From: Prosopocoilus inquinatus
Taxonomy: Eukaryota; Arthropoda; Insecta; Coleoptera; Lucanidae
Direction: 5' to 3'
Assembly (NCBI GenBank): GCA_036172665.1
Contig: CM069877.1
Location: 12,482,501-12,546,500 of the forward strand
DNA length: 64,000 bases
A program made the translations under genes and the position numbers. How positions within the stretch are numbered: position 1 is the stretch's first letter; each line of letters begins with the position of its first letter. Of this stretch, positions 49,321-59,640 are shown piece after piece. Under the pieces are notes generated by a model that worked only from the letters and a program-made list of their open reading frames with translations, was not told where the DNA came from and searched no databases.

Positions 49321-49368
49321 AATTAAAGAACAACAACAAATGAAGTTGGAAAGAACAAAATTTTAAAA

Positions 49369-50557
49369 TATACAGGCTGTCTCTAAATTCCGTGGACATG
49401 GCTTAACCATAGATTCTTGGGCTCAAAATAAGACGATTTAACCAAACTTATCTATATCCATAATGGTCTCGTTAAGCCGGTATTCTTCTTTAAAGTTCCC
49501 GAAGAGAAAGTTAATTTTTCTTATAACAAAGGAACGCCTGAATCGATTTGGATGATATTTGGTATGGCGTTCCACAAGAAGGTAAGTTACATTTACAGGT
49601 GGTTTTAATTCCTTGCAGTTAACCGCTAGTGTGAGAAACAGGGTTGCCACAACACATATCTTACTATAACTTTTTTGAGGTTAGGAAGATAATATTAATT
49701 AATAAATTTTTAGAAAGAAGCACTCGATAGGAAGCTTTTCCGTGTCTTTGCAATTTTTGATATTTCTTACGGTTAAGTCGCAAAATAAAGAAATTTAAGT
49801 GGCTGCAGTTACTTATGGAAAACGGGTGTGCTCTAGTGCCTTCTAGGTGTATAACTAATTTATTTTCGGAAACAGTTATAGATTAGTAGCATTTAATGTA
49901 TCTTTGCAAACTTTGCTGCCTGTCACGGTTTAGTCAGAAAATAAAGAAATCTAAAAGAATAAAATGTCTTTCTTTCAAAATGATTTTATTTAGAAATTTC
50001 AAGTTGGCAGCCTGTAAACAGAAAAACAAATGCCTAATATAGCTTACTAATTAACGACTTTTTCTCAAAATAAATAAATTAAGCAGTAAAGTATACCTGT
50101 TTTCAATAAAAAAATGCTGCAGTCACTTGCATTTTCTTACTTTGTGACTAAACCGTGAGAAATATCAAAAGTTACAAAGACACGAAAAAGTTTCCTCTCG
50201 AGGGCTTCTTCCTAAAAAATTATTAGCTAAAGTTATCTTCCTAACCTCAAAAAAGTTATAGGAAGTTATGTGTAGTGGCAACCCTGTTTTGCACGTTAGC
50301 CATTCACTGCGAGCAACTAAAATCACCTGTAAATGTGACTTACCTTCATGTTAGGGCCTCATACCAAATATCATCCAAATCGGTTGAGGCGTTCCTTTGT
50401 TATAAGAAAAATTAACTTTCCCTTCAAGAACTTTGAAGAAGAATACCGGCTTAACGAGACCATTTCGGATATAGGTAAGTTTGGTTAAATCGTCTTATTT
50501 TGAGCCCAGTAATCTGTGGTTAGGCCATGTCCACGGAATTTAGAGACACCCTGTATA
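49369..50557. mobile_element. Foldback element with TATACAGGCTGTCTC termini, 1.19 kb
   Basis: Left end TATACAGGCTGTCTCTAAAT, right end ATTTAGAGACACCCTGTATA, with long inverted arms (CGTGGACATGGC against GCCATGTCCACGG; AAGCCGGTATTCTTCTT against AAGAAGAATACCGGCTT). The centre is about 49950-50050. The minus-strand frame at 49438-49650 lies in an arm and is not supported as a gene. Confidence 0.9.
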
Positions 50558-50639
50558 ACTGTTCGAATACTATGAGTACAGCCTTTAGTAGGCAGTTACA
50601 GTATTATTTAATTTTAGTGGTTAGCGACTACGTTATTGC

Positions 50640-51010
50640 ATTGCAAATCTAAATTTAAAAAAAAATTCTTTTATTAAAGATTTAAAAAGTCCCAATTTTT
50701 TTCCGGGCATGTCCCCATTTTTCAAAAACGATGTCGCGATTGACGAAACTTAAAAGTTGGCAAACCTACTCGAACATCCCAAATAGGATTATGTCTAAAT
50801 ACGCGTATCTTGAAATGTACCTCGGCCACGGCATCATGCGAACTTTGAAACGTACCTCAGCCTCAGAATAAGCGCGGTGCTAAAGGCGTTATCGGTTACT
50901 ATTTTCGGAGAACTGAAGTGATGCCTGTAGGCGACAACGTTGCTTTTCTAATTTAATTAATACAATACAATTTGACAAGTTAGAACGATACGAAAATATT
51001 ACATAAATTT
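50640..51010. repeat. Dispersed repeat (family G), copy 4
   Basis: AAAAGTTGGCAAACC, GAACTTTGAAACGTACCTCA and the GACAACGTTGCTTTTC segment in the same order as in the other copies. Confidence 0.6.
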
Positions 51011-51273
51011 ATGGTTCGCATATTCATAGACTTCTTGAATAGAGTTTACAGTTGGCAGCATTCAAATTTAAGTGAGTACGTTATTGCGTTGCAAATCTAA
51101 AATGTGTTTCTAATTTTTTTCTAAATAAAGTTTTAAAAAATTCCGCATTCTTTGACAAATCCCGATTTTCGGTTGGTAACCATAAATCTAGAGCGAGGGC
51201 TATAGTAGAAACGTGCACGCAGAGTGCACTCTGTAATTAATGATACACAAAATATTTAAAGAGGGACCTCTAA

Positions 51274-51398
51274 GGGCCGTTTTCATAACCAGACTTTAAA
51301 GTTAAAGTTACTTTAACCTAAAAAAATACATTTGTTTCCTTATTCTTAAAGTGCCTTTAAATTAAAGCTTCCTTAAAGTCTGATTATGAAAGCGGCCG
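51274..51398. mobile_element. 125-bp MITE with TAA target duplication
   Basis: GGGCCGTTTTCATAACCAGA and TGATTATGAAAGCGGCCG are inverted ends, with ACTTTAAAG-type arms inside. TAA lies on both sides (51271-51273, 51399-51401). A 3-bp TWA duplication fits the PIF/Harbinger class. Confidence 0.75.
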
Positions 51399-52126
51399 TA
51401 AATGGGATTGCGCCTGAGGGCCTCTCAAGTGCTAAATCCGCCATTGTAGCGCACGCTTTATTTTTTAAAAAGAAAGAGACGACACTGTTTATTTGCGCAT
51501 TCGTTTAACGCTTTCTAAGCGTACCTGCTTCCGGTGATCAATTTAATTAGCCTCCCGGTGAATGTCACGTGCTATTAGGCATACTTATAATTTTATGTAA
51601 GCGTCTCAAGAAACGCGTAAGGCCTACTTCGCAAACAAAAAAAAAACAAAAACGCGAACGCTTCCGCCAAATGTCATTAACACGTGTGTGCTATTAATGT
51701 GAGCGAATCTTTTCGAGGCCACGTTTATGGCGTCTGTTAAAAAAATGTGTTTACGGTTACACTTCAGTAATAACAATAATTTATCGCGCCAAGAAGGAAC
51801 GTAAACGGTGGCGCCCTGGATTTCGAAAAGTGCTAAGCGTAAACAGTTGAATTGAATATATTTTCTAGAACTACTACATATTCAGATATAAATAATTTGG
51901 TCATTGTGGCTGTGACTTGCTTAACCGATGATGATGATTTTTCCTCTTTGAGGTCGCTTTACACGAGGCAATTTGTATTGCTGCAAGAGGCAATTCTTAT
52001 TGTGCGCAGGCGCGTCAGCAATGAATACGATCAGCTGAAGTAATGTGTCAGAATTAGAGAAGGCGCTATTTTTCTTGCATTGCAAGCGCAATTTTTAGTG
52101 ATATTTTGTTAATTCATGCTAAAATA
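51399..52126. other. Gene-less stretch
   Basis: No exon recognised. The 63-codon plus-strand frame at 51852-52043 shows no known domain. Confidence 0.4.
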
Positions 52127-52281
52127 TAGGGTGCAAAATATAAAAAAAAAAACTTGTGCGTAAAAGCACGCGTAAGAACACATCAAAGAACTTTTCTATT
52201 AAACTTTTTTTCATAACTTTTCAAATAAAACAGTTACAGCTATTATTTTATACTTTTGTTCCATCCCGTTTATTACATACT
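52127..52281 (+). repeat. Direct repeat also present at 54098-54233
   Basis: Starts near TATAGGGTGCAAAATATA and ends at TTACATAC. The second copy is nearly collinear with small indels. Both start with the segment that ends family F5 foldback elements. Confidence 0.75.
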
Positions 52282-52565
52282 TGCAGGAGCAATTTTTAGT
52301 GATATTTTGTTAATTTCGTGTATGACCAACATAAACAAAATCCCCTAGGGCTAGACACAAGATCTTGTACCGGGTGATCAATGGAATTCATAATTAGAGG
52401 AGGCTGTGATTGGTGCTATTTGGTGCAGTGTGGTTGGATACAATGACACATAAATATTAAGTTGACAGTTGTCATATTTGAGGTTACGCTTGTGCTTTGT
52501 ACATACAATCTTGCTTTTGTTACTTTATTTCGTATGGATGCTGGTTTAAACTCTTTTAGAATATT

Positions 52566-52581
52566 GGGGGGGGGGGGGGGT
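52566..52581 (+). repeat. G16 homopolymer
   Basis: Sixteen G in a row in AT-rich DNA, a possible G-quadruplex or replication-slippage site. No gene is attached to it. Confidence 0.8.
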
Positions 52582-52890
52582 TCCACAAAGAAAAATCTCT
52601 CTATTATCAATCATTAAAAAAAAATAAGTGTCACAATTCTGACACTTAAAATTTTTAATTTCAAACTCTAAGCCTGTGTTGCCAACTTTTTGGTAAACAT
52701 CACAGCCTGCTCTAATTATAAATTCCGTTGATCGCATGATACTATGTACTGTGTGGTTAAAACGTCAGCTGCAAAAGTATATTAAGTAAAAATAAAACTA
52801 CAAATTTTCTATCAATTTCAATTTATTTTAATTGGGACAGAAACACAACAACGGAGTTAATTTCATTTGTAAAATATTTACGAATAGTTT

Positions 52891-53167
52891 AAACAGCGAC
52901 ATCCTACGATCGCTTTTTGACAAAACATTGCAGTAGGATTGACAAACTGAAGCCAGCTTGCTACATAATAAGTCATCCCATGCAAGGCGGCCATGCTTGC
53001 TGTCAAAGTATAATGAAAGTTAAAAAAAAAATTCGTTACAAATCGTTTTTGATTGCAGTGAATCCATTGAGCAGCCTCAGTATAGCTGTTTCAGTCCTAT
53101 TTGGGGCTTCATCTGCAGACGCTACTGCAATTTTAGGCCAAAAAGTGATCGTAGGATGTTGCTGTTT
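52891..53167. mobile_element. Palindromic MITE with AAACAGCGACATCC ends
   Basis: AAACAGCGACATCCTACGAT on the left is inverted as ATCGTAGGATGTTGCTGTTT on the right. About 277 bp. A single-ended relative lies at 38412-38526 and a half copy follows at 53249. The plus-strand frame at 52917-53243 spans it and is not a recognised protein. Confidence 0.8.
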
Positions 53168-53248
53168 AGACTATCCATCATTATTCCATCGCAATTGCGA
53201 TTATCCTTGGTCGAATCGTTGTGGTTTGCAGTGGAACTCTTGAGCTAC

Positions 53249-53467
53249 GCGTCTGCTGACGAAGTCCCAAATAGAGCTGAAACAGCTGTACAGAGGTTGC
53301 AACAATTTCTTTTTACAAATAGAATATAATATTTAAAAAAAATGGTTGCAAATCGTTTTTGATTGCAGTGAATCCCTTGAGAAGCCTCTGTACAACTGTT
53401 TCAGCCCTATTTGAGACTTCAACAGCAGACGTTACTGCAATGTTAGGTCAAAAAGCGACCGTACGAT
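53249..53467. repeat. Half copy of the preceding MITE family
   Basis: 53352-53467 repeats 53040-53150 directly (AATCGTTTTTGATTGCAGTG to GGTCAAAAAGCGACCG), and 53249-53303 carries the inverted arm (GACGAAGTCCCAAATAGAGC). The left terminus is missing. Confidence 0.7.
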
Positions 53468-53639
53468 AAAAATTGCTTAAATGTAAAGCCGCGTGCAATG
53501 CAAGTTTTTGTGTGCAATTTTCATTGCATTGCATAAGTCTAAAGCTAGCTTTAGTACACATCATACGATACGATACAGGGAGCATAAAAAGAGTTCGACA
53601 TTTGGAGGGGGGTGCGGGGGTTAAACTGTTCATATTTTA

Positions 53640-54130
53640 TTTTTCTGATTTCGAAAATAGATAATGTGTTGATATTTGGAAGAGCCGCTTGTGAGATATT
53701 TGAGGTTAGATTACCAATGAATTAATGTTTAAAATATTAAGGCGGCCTGGAATTTTGTCTTTTGCTAATCCCTTGTGTAGGGTTTCCAGTAACCGAATTT
53801 CTATTGTTTTTTTGCTAACAAAAACAGCCATCTAGAACTTTTGTGAGCATCTTTCCAGGCCGTCTCGATTTTTTAAACGTCACTTGGCTACAATATTTTA
53901 CAATTTTTGAAATCAGCAAAATATGATCTTTCATTTCAGCAAACAATATACAGAGCGTTCCATTAAAAAAAAAAAAAAAACAAAAACTATATTTTTTCTG
54001 CAATTTGCGATGCGCCTTTGTTTCTTCTGATAACTCTAAAATATAATAGGCATAAAACACTACAACTTTTGCATTTAAAATTTTTCTCTAGGTTCTAAAA
54101 TATAGGGTGCAAAATATACAAAAAAAACTT
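53640..54130. mobile_element. Diverged copy of foldback family F5
   Basis: AGGCGGCCTGGAATTTTG, TCCAGGCCGTCTCGATTTT and GATAACTCTAAAATATAATA follow the order seen in 34887-35658. The left end is not intact, and the right side runs into the 54098-54233 direct repeat. Confidence 0.75.
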
Positions 54131-54280
54131 GTGCGTAAGAACACATCAAACTTAAAATTTTTTTCATAACTTTTCAAATAAAACAGTTACAGCTATTATT
54201 TTATACTTTTGTTCCACCCCGTATATTACATACTGTAATTAAGGATAATTGAAGTTGGTTCTTGTCCGATGAAAATTGTA

Positions 54281-54429
54281 AGTACAAAGTTTTTTTAATC
54301 TCGAACCGGACAGAATTATGAAGGGAAAACCCTCAAAGTTTCACTCCTGACGAAGCTATAAATTTGTAGCGAAACGTTGAGTGTTTTCCCTTCATAATTC
54401 TGTCCGGTTCGAGATTAAAAAAACTTTGT
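54281..54429. repeat. 149-bp near-perfect hairpin
   Basis: Arms TACAAAGTTTTTTTAATC / GATTAAAAAAACTTTGTA continue inward through CGAACCGGACAGAATTATG and its complement to a small loop near 54350. It ends exactly where a pogo-like terminus begins. Confidence 0.85.
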
Positions 54430-54430
54430 A

Positions 54431-54585
54431 CAGTGAAATCTCTGATAAGCGGACACGAACCGTCGCCAATTATCTGTCCGCTTGTAAGTGGTGTCCGCTT
54501 ATTAGAGAGGATTTTATTAAAAGATTCTATAGAACAGTTCCACAAAATGTTACGAGAGGTGTCCGTTTATCAGAGGTCTCCGTAA
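54431..54585. mobile_element. pogo/Tigger-like terminal fragment
   Basis: Starts CAGTGAAATCTCTGATAAGC after TA, then GGACAC, the hallmark of pogo-class ends. The inverted GTGTCCGTTTATCAGAG near 54558-54575 is the probable other end, after which similarity stops. No transposase. Confidence 0.6.
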
Positions 54586-54723
54586 TGAGAGAGTTCACCA
54601 TACTTATAATTAAGGAAGGGGTGAAGGCGCTAAGGTTAGATTTCCTTTTAAAGTGAGGCGTAGTAACATAAACTTTGGAAACCGCTGGTTAAGTTTAAGG
54701 TTGCCTTTAATATTAAAAACAAG

Positions 54724-54732
54724 AAAAAAAAA
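54724..54732 (-). terminator. RNA polymerase III terminator of tRNA-Val
   Basis: Nine consecutive T on the minus strand, four bases past the tRNA 3' end. Confidence 0.85.
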
Positions 54733-54736
54733 GAGA

Positions 54737-54809
54737 TGTTTCCGCCCGGGATCGAACCGGGGACCTTCCGCGTGTTAGGCGGATGTGATAACCACTACAC
54801 CACGGAAAC
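54737..54809 (-). tRNA. tRNA-Val (anticodon AAC)
   Basis: 73 nt on the minus strand. The acceptor stem GTTTCCG pairs with CGGAAAC, discriminator A. The anticodon stem TCCGC/GCGGA encloses the loop CTAACAC, giving anticodon AAC. The T arm CCCGG-TTCGATC-CCGGG pairs fully. Internal promoters A (TGGTGTAGTGG) and B (GGTTCGATCCC) are intact and no intron is present. No CCA is encoded, as usual in eukaryotes. The downstream T run supports an active gene. No other tRNA was found in the window. Confidence 0.97.
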
Positions 54810-55775
54810 ACACACTACAAGTTACCCATTTACTCAATAAACTGCTAATAATTTAGATTTAAACAATTTAACTGAAGTATTAAAGGTTAGTATTATTAAT
54901 CTTGTTTGTTAAGATATACGTAATTAAAATAAAATATTTATGACACAGAGTTAACCTAGTACTCTTTTTTTTACACTTCGCTTAAAACATGGATGGATTA
55001 TAAATTTATAACGTTTTTTTTTTTTTTTTTTTTTAAATTTTATCAGAGAACAATACTCTCCGAACTTAAAGAAAATCCCAACAAGGTCACTACACTGCGT
55101 TTTAAATATTTAGGTCAAGAATAGACGTGTCAATATTATTTGTGCTAAATGGGTCAAGTCGGGTGAGATTGCAGCGGAGTTCTCCATTCTCCAGCTACTC
55201 TTCTGTTGACCAGGAGGACTCTCAAACAGGGGCGAAACAGTTTTCTTTTTAATTTTCGATCTACTTATGACACCTTCTCTTTTTTTAATGAAATTCGCAA
55301 GCATTCAGAATTATGTCACGAGGAACATGGGCATTTTCTCTCAATTATAATTTCATTAAAGATAGAAATGTCGTGGATGTGGAAGCCGCCGGCGAAAGGA
55401 AAGTGGAATTATTTAAATATTTAAGTGCGACGCGCTATCTACAGCCTCGCCTGTGATTGGCGGACTTCAAAACATCAGACAATCAGGATACAACGTGTGT
55501 TCGGCTACTCCGTGGAAAGGTAAACACGCGACGCGTGTGATTTTCGTGTTAATCGTCACTTTATACAATATGGGGTGACGTCTGGGTGAACAACCGCGAT
55601 AACCGACGATCAAAGTTCAGTCTGAAACGACAATAAGAAGAAAAAAGAAAAAGCCGAATATATTGTGAATCACGCGGTAAATCCAGCAGGCCGGGGTATT
55701 CGGTTATCGTTGCAATTATTTTTTTATAACAACGTATGATAACAGAATTTAATTTAGAATCGAAAATCGGAATCA
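54810..55775. other. Gene-less stretch beside the tRNA
   Basis: Nothing recognised with confidence. Near 55515-55530 AAAGGTAAAC follows a less AT-rich segment and could be a donor of an unrecognised leader exon; I do not call it. Confidence 0.4.
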
Positions 55776-55973
55776 GGGCGTTCCATTAAAAAAAAAAACC
55801 TAAATTTAGTTTATATCTCGTTTATCCGACCATCAATTGTTTTTCTGTGAAGACAGAGAAACTTTGAATTATTTCCTATAAGTTTTGTATTAAACATTTT
55901 TGCGTGAAATCAAAAATAAAAGAGTTAAAGGGGATAGGAATTCTCGCGTAGTCACCCTGTATATACACGGAGT

Positions 55974-56446
55974 CCCAAACCTCTGGAAAAGTCCAAAAAT
56001 GCCTCTTTAAGTTCATTTTATCAAGAAAAGGTCTTAACAAAAGTTGTGTAGGTTTTCATTCCGCATAATCTAATTTTTTTTTCAAATATACAGGCTGTTC
56101 ATTTAATAAGTTACAAACCTAACTTATTATTTTTTAAATGGAACACTATATATTTTATTGCAGTTTCGGTTAGCCCTTGAAGAGACGATTAAAATGATAT
56201 AACATTATACTCACTTATTTTTAGTATTTAGCGAGTTATTCTTAATTTTATGCAAAAAATGGGTCATGTTTGATCGTCTGCCAAATTGTCAATTTTAATG
56301 ATACGGCAATCAACCTTGGACCAAAATATTTCTAAATCTCTCTACTTTTACAATATTCATCATTTTTAAAAACCTAGCGACTATCAACAACACTACGATT
56401 CAGTTCGCGTATTGTAAAATTAGTCATAGGTTTGGGACACCCTGTA
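55974..56446. mobile_element. Full-length MITE, family F3
   Basis: CACGGAGTCCCAAACCTC on the left and TAGGTTTGGGACACCCTGTA on the right are inverted. The body (ATTCCGCATAATCTAAT, GGTTAGCCCTTGAAG, TGGGTCATGTTTGATCG) matches copies at 18690 and 22097 and defines the family at about 470 bp. Immediately upstream (55776-55972), CAGGGCGTTCC and CACCCTGTATA may bound another short element. Confidence 0.85.
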
Positions 56447-56849
56447 CATACATACCTACATGAGTTAGAAGAAATTACAGCAAGATATGAGAGTCATAAT
56501 AAAGACAAAAGACGAACGAAAAACTTAAGACGTACAGAAATTTGAAAAATACAGGAAAGAACCAGGAATAAGCAAATAAAGACATCGATGGAAAACAAAA
56601 AAAAATGTCGGTGGTCTCTCTCAGACGTTGTTAAACAAATATAAATAATAAATAAAAGTGTAAATACAAAAAAAAAGAAATCCACAAAAAAATAAAAGAA
56701 CTGAAATTCGTACAAAATAAAATAAAATAACCAAGAATTAAACAAGCAGAAATAATCAGCAAATCGTAGAAAAGGACTAAAAGAACTGTACACACAAAAC
56801 CTAACCAACTCGACACAAAAGAGCATTGAAAATTGAAATAACCTCAAAT
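56447..56849. other. Gene-less stretch, purine-rich plus strand
   Basis: Low-complexity A-rich sequence. The minus-strand frames at 56494-56847 are Phe/Leu-rich products of the composition, not convincing proteins. Confidence 0.5.
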
Positions 56850-57450
56850 CGAATTTAGGATTGCACCGACAGAGATCGAAAAAAGACGAACGATTCCTTT
56901 CTGGCGGAAATCAAACGACTATGAAAGAAAGATAAAAACAAAAACAAAACAAAACTGAAAAGACGAATTTTATTTCCACCAAAAAGTGAAATGATTTTTT
57001 GATAGAGATGAAAGAAAGCAAAAGAAAAATGACACGTGACATTGATATGACAAAAATGGAATGAACCAAAAACAAATTAAGTCCTGCAATCGAATTTAGG
57101 ATTGCATCGACAGACAGAGATCGAAAAAGACAAACGATTCCTTTCTGGCGGAAATCAAACGACTATAAAAGAAAGATAAAAACAAAACTGAAAAGACGAA
57201 TTTTATGCACACCAAAAAATGAAATGATTTTTTGATAGAGATGAAAGAAAGCAAAAGAAAAATGACACGTGACATTGATATGACAGAAATGGAATGAACG
57301 AAAAACAAATGAAGTCCTGCATTCGAATTGAGGATTGCATCGGCAGACACAGATCGAAAAAAGACAAACGACTCCTTTCTGGCAGAAATCAAACGACTAT
57401 GAAAGAAAAATAAAAAAATTAAGTAAATAAAACTGAAAAGATGAATTTTA
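56850..57450. repeat. 240-bp tandem repeat, about 2.5 copies, purine-rich
   Basis: GGATTGCA markers at 56858, 57099 and 57332. Units contain GATTCCTTTCTGGCGGAAAT, TTTTTTGATAGAGATGAAAG and ACACGTGACATTGA. The open frame on the minus strand at 57096-57455 arises from the repeat. Confidence 0.85.
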
Positions 57451-57589
57451 TGCATTCCAAAAAAATCGATGTAAAAATAATTTAAAAAGAAAACAAAAAT
57501 AAGTTTTTAATGGAGATGAAAAAAAGCAAAAGAAAATTGAAGCACGTGACATTGAAAGGCCAGAACTAGAATGGACGAGAAGAAACAGA

Positions 57590-59640
57590 TGAAGTCTACT
57601 ATTCTCCGGAGAAATGTAAAAAATTAAAAAAACAAAAGACTAACCACCGCGCGTTTTATTTCTCTTGGTCTTTCCTAGTTAATTTTTTTAATTTTTTTTA
57701 CTTTTCAAAACTTTAATTCACACAGCTTAATTTTTAAGAGTTTTTGTTTTTTAAATATTTTATGCAAAAGCAAGACTGTAGTGCAATAGTCTTTTGTTTT
57801 ATTTTTTTTACTGTCAATTGTCAAAATTTTGATTGCAAAGTGATTTTAAAACAGTTTTTCTTATTTTATGCAAATGCAAAGTTAAATCTCGTGTTTTTGT
57901 TTTACTGTCAACTGTAATCGCGTTCGTCTTTTGTTTTTTGTTTTTTTAATTTACTGTCAGTTGTCACAATTTTAATTAGCAAGCAAAAGCGCGATTGCTT
58001 TCTTGTTTGGTTTTTTTTTCTGTCAGTTATAACAACTTTATTTAACGAGAAATTTTAACAATTTATTACTCCTATTATTGTTTATTCTATTATTGTCAAT
58101 TCTATTATTATTCCTATTATTATTAACTCTAAATAAAAGAAAAGCTGTCACCAAAAACGGATTTTTGATAGAAACGAGAAAAAGCAAAAGAAAATTAAAA
58201 CATGTGGGACTGAAATGCCAGAAATAGAATGAACGAAAAACAAATGAAGTCTATTACTCTCCGGAGAAATTGAAAAAATTAAAAAAAAACAAAAGACTAA
58301 CAACTGCGTGTTTTATTTCTCTTGGTCTTTCCTAGTTAATTTTTTTTTAAATTTTTTACTTTTCAAAACTTTAATTCACACACCTCAATTTTTAAGAGTT
58401 TTTGTTTTTTAAATATTTTATGCAAAAGCAAGATTGTAGTGCAATCGTCTTTTGTTTTATTTTTTACTGTCAATTGTCAAAATTTTGATTGCAAAGTGAT
58501 TTTAAAACAGTTTTTCTTATTTTACGCAAATGCAAAATTACATCTCGTTTTTCTTGTGTTTTTGTTTTACTGTCAACTGTAATCGCGTTCGTCTTTTGTT
58601 TTTTTGTTTTTTTTTTAATTTACTGTCAGTTGTCACAATTTTAATTAGGAAGTGGTTTATTATTATTATTTTAATTTAATGCAAAAGCAAAAGCGCGATT
58701 ACTTTCTTGTTTGTTTTTTTTTTTACTGTCAGTTATAACAACTTTATTTAAAGAGAAATTTTAATAATTTATTACTCCTATTATTGTTTATTCTATTATT
58801 GTTAATTCTATTAATATTCCTATTATTATTAACTCTAAATAAAAGAAAAGCTATCACCAAAAATGGATTTTTGATAGAAACGAGAAAAAGCAAAAGAAAA
58901 TTAAAACATGTGGGACTGAAATGCCAGAAATAGAATGAACGAAAAACAAATGAAGTCTATTACTCTCCGAAGAAATTGAAAAAATTATAAAAAAAACAAA
59001 AGACTAACAACTGCGTGTTTTATTTCTCTTGGTCTTTCCTAGTTAATTTTTTTAATTTTTTTTACTTTTCAAAACTTTAATTCACTCAGCTTAATTTTTA
59101 AGAGTTTTTCTTTTTTTAATATTTTATGCAAAAGCAAGATTGTAGTGCAATCGTCTTTTGTTTTATTTTTTACTGTCAATTGTCAAAATTTTGATTGCAA
59201 AGTGATTTTAAAACAGTTTTTCTTATTTTACGCAAATGCAAAATTACATCTCGTTTTTCTTGTGTTTTTGTTTTACTGTCAACTGTAAGCGTGTTCGTCT
59301 TTTGTTTTTTTTTTTAATTTACTGTCATTTGTCAAAATTTTAGTTAACAAGTAATTTTAATATTTTCTTACTCCTATTATTGCTAATTCTATTATTATTT
59401 CGATTATTATTAATTCTAAATAAAAGACAAGCTATCATCAAAAATGGTTTTTTGATAGAAACGAAAAAAAAGCAAAATAAAATTAAAACACTTGACATTG
59501 AAATGCCAGGAATAGAATGAACAAGAAACAAATGAAGTCTGTTATTCTGCGAAGAAATTGAAAAAAAAAACAAACAAACAAAAGACTAACAACTGTGTGT
59601 TTTGTTTCGCTTGATCTCTTCTAGTTAATTTTTATTTTTG
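57590..59640. repeat. Long tandem repeat, 580-690-bp period, about 3.3 copies
   Basis: Segments AAATGAAGTCTATTACTCTC and TTATTTCTCTTGGTCTTTCC recur near 57590, 58245, 58940 and 59530. Each unit starts purine-rich and turns T-rich, with TACTGTCAATTGTCAAAATT and TACTGTCAACTGTAATCG in the middle and TTATTACTCCTATTATTG at the end. No coding sequence. Confidence 0.85.

Noticed and set aside
52917..53243. 108-codon plus-strand frame with several cysteines
   Set aside because: It runs from inside one arm of a palindromic MITE through the other and beyond; no domain pattern.
56494..57455. Phe/Leu-rich minus-strand frames resembling membrane proteins
   Set aside because: They are translations of A/G-rich tandem repeats; hydrophobicity follows from T-rich codons.
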